Assembly (NCBI RefSeq): GCF_000372725.1
Contig: NW_005200951.1
Span: 76,986 to 140,985 of the forward strand
Source of the DNA: Emiliania huxleyi CCMP1516
Taxonomy: Eukaryota > Haptophyta > Isochrysidales > Noelaerhabdaceae
DNA: 64,000 bases
Direction of reading: 5' to 3'
A program made the translations under genes and the position numbers. This document shows, in pieces, positions 61,232-64,000 of the stretch (position 1 is its first letter; each line of letters opens with the position of its first letter). The notes beneath the pieces were generated by a model that ran no database searches, was not told the DNA's origin, and worked only from the letters and a program-made list of their open reading frames with translations.

Positions 61232-61460
61232 GAGGCACAGATGCAAGCGGCACAGAGAGGAGTCAACAGAGAGGAGTCACAACCTCGAGGAGCTGGAGCC
61301 CCGCCTCGGCCCGCCTCGGCCCGTTGGGGCGGCGTGGAGCATTTTTTTCTTTTTTTGACATCTCTTTTGACTTTTGTCTGTCGTAACGTAAAAGCACAGT
61401 CAGAGGACGTCCCGCGGAATTCTTCTCTCGAGATGCTTCGGAATCGAAGCGAACGACCGA

Positions 61461-63536
61461 ATGACCTTCGACGACTCGATGCCCATCGTACCCGAAACGC
61501 CGACTACGGCTTGCGTGGAGGCGGACAGTCCCCGCACGATGCGCTCTGGGCACGGCCACTCCGTCCTCACCCGTGCCGTCCACTCCAACTCTGGGCACGA
61601 GCTCTGCCACCGCGCACAGGCGCCGTCGCTCTTGCCTCCGCTGCCGCACGCCACCCGTCGCCGGCGCCGGCGCCGGCCGCCCGCGCGCGACCTCCGCCCG
61701 CTCCGACTCCCAACCTCCATCCACTCTCCATTCCGAATCCGACCTCGTTGCCGGTCACGCGCCGTTCGCCGCACCGCAGGAGAAGATTGGCTTCGGAGTC
61801 GCCGAGCACATGCTGGCGGCGGTGGGCCGGACGCTCACCGGCCGCCTGGTGGCGCACGGCGGCGAGATTGTTGAGGCGCAGGCCACCGGCGCCGTCGCCA
61901 AGGCGCGCAAGCTCCTCGCCGCGGCTCGCCGCCGGCTGACGCGAGGCAAGGTCCGCGCCACGCCGGCAGAGGTTGCGGCGGCGCCGCACGCGCTTCTGCT
62001 GCCCGCGCAGTGGTGCCTGTTCTCGGTGCACCTCCTCCTCCCGCTACTGGGGGCCTACCTGCTCCTCCACATGGCGCGCCACGGCTGGCAGCGCGCCGGG
62101 CGGGAGTGGCGCGAGCAGCGCAGCTGCTGACAAGCCTGGCTGATGAGACATTCAACGAATCACTGCTGTCTCATTAGGCGCGAGCAGCGCGCGCTGCTGA
62201 CCAGCCTACTCTTCGTCGTCGGCGCGACGTCGACAGCCTCCGCCTCCGCCTCGCCGGCTTCTCTGTTTCCGCACACGTCTCCTCCTGTGTAGGCGTGGCG
62301 TGCGACAGCCTTCGGCTGCGCAGCGTTCTCTTCTGGCCACACCCACATTTCGTTTGTAGGCGCGGCGTGCGACAGCCTCGACTGCCTCGCCCACGTGCTC
62401 GTGCTGCCGTGCTTGCTGCTCGACGGCGGCCGCCTCTGACCGGCAGCACCTCGAGCATGTTTTGTGAGTCCATCGCTGAGGAGTTGTGAATGAACGGATG
62501 CCTCAGGTGGCCTCTTTGACCACCATCTCGAGCACTCCCTGCACGCCGCCTCGCTCCGCCTCGCCGTCGCCGCCTGCTGCAGCATGGTTGTCGGCGAGGC
62601 CCTCTCCCGCTCGTCGGGCCACGGCCACGGCAACGCGGAAGCAGATGGGGAAGAGTTTGAAGACAGCGCGCGGACTCGGCTGCCTTTCACGTCACCGCTG
62701 TTCTCCGCTATTCTCCGCTGTATCTCCGCTGTATCTCCGCTGTATCTCCGCTGTATCTCCGCTGTATTCGCAGCCCTCGTGTTGATGCAATTGCTCACAG
62801 TTCTTCACTGGCGACTACTCAGGCGACGGAGACGGGGACGGCGCGGCGCGTGCGTGGACGGAGACGGCGTTCACTGGCGGTGGCCGCCCCTTCTTCTACA
62901 ACAGCGTCACCGGCGAGACTAGCCGAGACTCTCCGAGATGAGACGAGACTGGCCGAGACTGGCCGCGAGATTCTGCCAACAGCAGCCTCGCGGGCGAACC
63001 GACGCACGTCTTCGGCCGCCGGGATCCATCACAAGCTCCATCGGGCCTTTGTGGACTGCCTCTCCCCGAGAAGGCACACACCGCCCCGTGCCGTGCCCCC
63101 GTCGTCTTTCGGGAGTGCGTGGTGCCCCGTCGGCCGTGTCCAGGACGAGTGTAGACATTGCTGGCTGTGGCGGGAGAGGAGGAGGCGGGTGCGAGAAGGA
63201 GGCGGGTGCGAGAAGGAGGCGGGTGCGAGAAGGAGGCGGGTGCGAGAAGGAGGCGGGTGCGAGAAGGAGGCGGGTGCGAGAAGGAGGCGGGTGCGAGAAG
63301 GAGGCGGGTGCGAGAAGGGGGCGGGTGCGAGAAGGGGGCGGGAGCGAGAAGGAGGCGGGTGCGAGAAGGAGGCGGGTGCGAGAAGGAGGCGGGTGCGAGA
63401 AGGAGGCGGGTGCGAGAAGGAGGTGGGTGCGAGAAGGAGGCGGGTGCGTGCTCTAGGCGAGGCGACCTACTCGCGGCCGCGCAGCCTCCCGCCGCCGCCA
63501 GGCCGCAAGGAGGCCAAGGCCGGCAAGGCGGACTGA
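61461..63536 (+). CDS. Multi-pass membrane protein with C-terminal WW-like motif
   Basis: Tentative start ATG 61461 (MTFDDSMPIVPETPTTACVE). After an acceptor at CACCGCAG (about 61781): EKIGFGVAEHMLAAVGRTLT, WCLFSVHLLLPLLGAYLLLH, REQRALLTSLLFVVGAACDS, LAHVLVLPCLLLDGG, LFDHHLEHSLHAASLRLAVA and ACCSMVVGEAL. These are several membrane segments with no family recognised. An acidic loop follows, then WTETAFTGGGRPFFYNSVTG joined to EATYSRPRSLPPPP, a WW-like motif lacking the second Trp, and a Lys-rich end at stop 63536. Four GC-AG introns (62109-62177, 62222-62359, 62426-62506, 62913-63456) restore the chain; the first three show clear duplicated borders and the last a short one. The stretch 61200-61460 is a shared upstream region with the oxygenase gene. 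Confidence 0.58.
62700..62768. repeat. Intronic CTCCGCTGTAT repeat
   Basis: Six units of TCTCCGCTGTA in a predicted intron of the membrane-protein gene. Confidence 0.9.
63180..63452. repeat. 17-bp minisatellite, about 16 copies, inside an intron
   Basis: Near-perfect GCGGGTGCGAGAAGGAG units (17 bp). They make up half of the predicted 544-nt intron 62913-63456. Long repetitive frames over it (GARRRRVREGG) are artefacts. Confidence 0.97.
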
Positions 63537-64000
63537 CCGCCGGAGCGGCGCACACGTGCCGCTCGGCGGCCTTGCTCTCGGGCCCCGCGCCGGCCTCTGG
63601 GCTTTGGCCACCGCCGCCGCCGGCCCGAGCGCCTTGTCATCGCACAACGCTCGCCGTGAGTTTGTGGTGGGGAAGGGGCCACCCCGGCGTCCCGCGATTG
63701 GACGGCGCTCCCGGACGCAGGCTGCCGTCGTGCCGCGCGTTTGGGAGGGCTGAGATTGCGTCCACACGCGCCGCCCGGGGGATGTGAGAGCCTGGGGAGG
63801 ATGTGCGAGTTGCATGTGTGAGCTCGCAGCCGGGGAGCTGACGGAGCTGTGCGACTTGTGATTTATTCTTTCTACATGCCATTGGCGGATGTGTTTGGGG
63901 GGTGGGGGCGGGGCCCTCGCCCCCACCGCGAACGTGTGCTCCGTAGGCTGAAAACGCAACACACAGCTCACAGGTCGCTGAGAAACTCTCTCTGCATATG
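63537..64000. other. 3' flank, no gene seen
   Basis: Between the membrane-protein stop and the window edge, no frame shows domain signals on either strand. Confidence 0.5.

Noticed and set aside
63180-63452. Long Arg/Gly/Glu repeat ORFs on both strands
   Set aside because: They exist only because the 17-bp unit lacks stops; the array is intronic in the predicted gene.

Overview
This is eukaryotic nuclear DNA from a GC-rich (about two-thirds G+C by eye) microalga. The best guess is a haptophyte, with a pelagophyte or another secondary-plastid alga as alternatives. The reasons are densely packed genes with spliceosomal introns, a protein with a signal-plus-transit style plastid leader (45581-46051), stand-alone acyltransferase, exostosin, TylF, kelch, MYND, ankyrin and FASTK/HPR-type families, and many GC-AG introns. 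There are two 100-N assembly gaps (16868-16967 and 50121-50220). All products are inferred by eye from motifs; no database search was run.

Layout. 1-7.2 kb: 5' part of an EamA/DMT transporter (-), repeat-rich DNA, the last exon of a Lys-rich protein (+), and an intron-rich acyltransferase gene (-). 7.2-12.6 kb: a MITE-like element, then intronless LRR, F-box/kelch, hypothetical and MYND genes. 13-18 kb: a multi-exon L-asparaginase with C-terminal ankyrin repeats (-). 19-29 kb: TylF-like methyltransferase (-), exostosin glycosyltransferase (+), a golgin-like coiled-coil gene (-), a nonsense-interrupted glycan-type gene (-) and small unknowns. 30-38 kb: a secreted Cys-rich repeat protein (+), a truncated macro-domain gene (-), and a long HPR-repeat plus RsmC-like methyltransferase gene (+). 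38-46 kb: Pelle-like kinase and ankyrin ORFs (-), an F-box/coiled-coil gene (-), a plastid-type protein (+) and a ShK-type secreted protein (-). 47-57 kb: CblC-like cobalamin protein (+), ribulose-phosphate 3-epimerase (-), a large secreted protein (-), a WGR protein (+) and a SET protein (-). 58-64 kb: a repetitive mobile-type ORF, a 2OG-Fe(II) oxygenase (-) and a membrane protein ending in a WW-like motif (+).

The main discovery is in the introns. In nine unrelated genes I found 33 introns bounded by direct repeats of the flanking exon, mostly 12-45 bp. In those measured directly, intron length equals the repeat spacing. The upstream copy supplies the 5' splice site and the downstream copy restores the exon after an AG. 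Donors follow whatever the copied exon offers: 21 GC, 11 GT, 1 GA. One intron is exactly five tandem 71-bp units. Another duplication carries telomere-type TTAGGG repeats onto an exon-intron border. Intron bodies are often degenerate CTCGG-core minisatellites shared between genes. This looks like active intron birth by duplication or insertion, concentrated in some genes while neighbouring genes have none.
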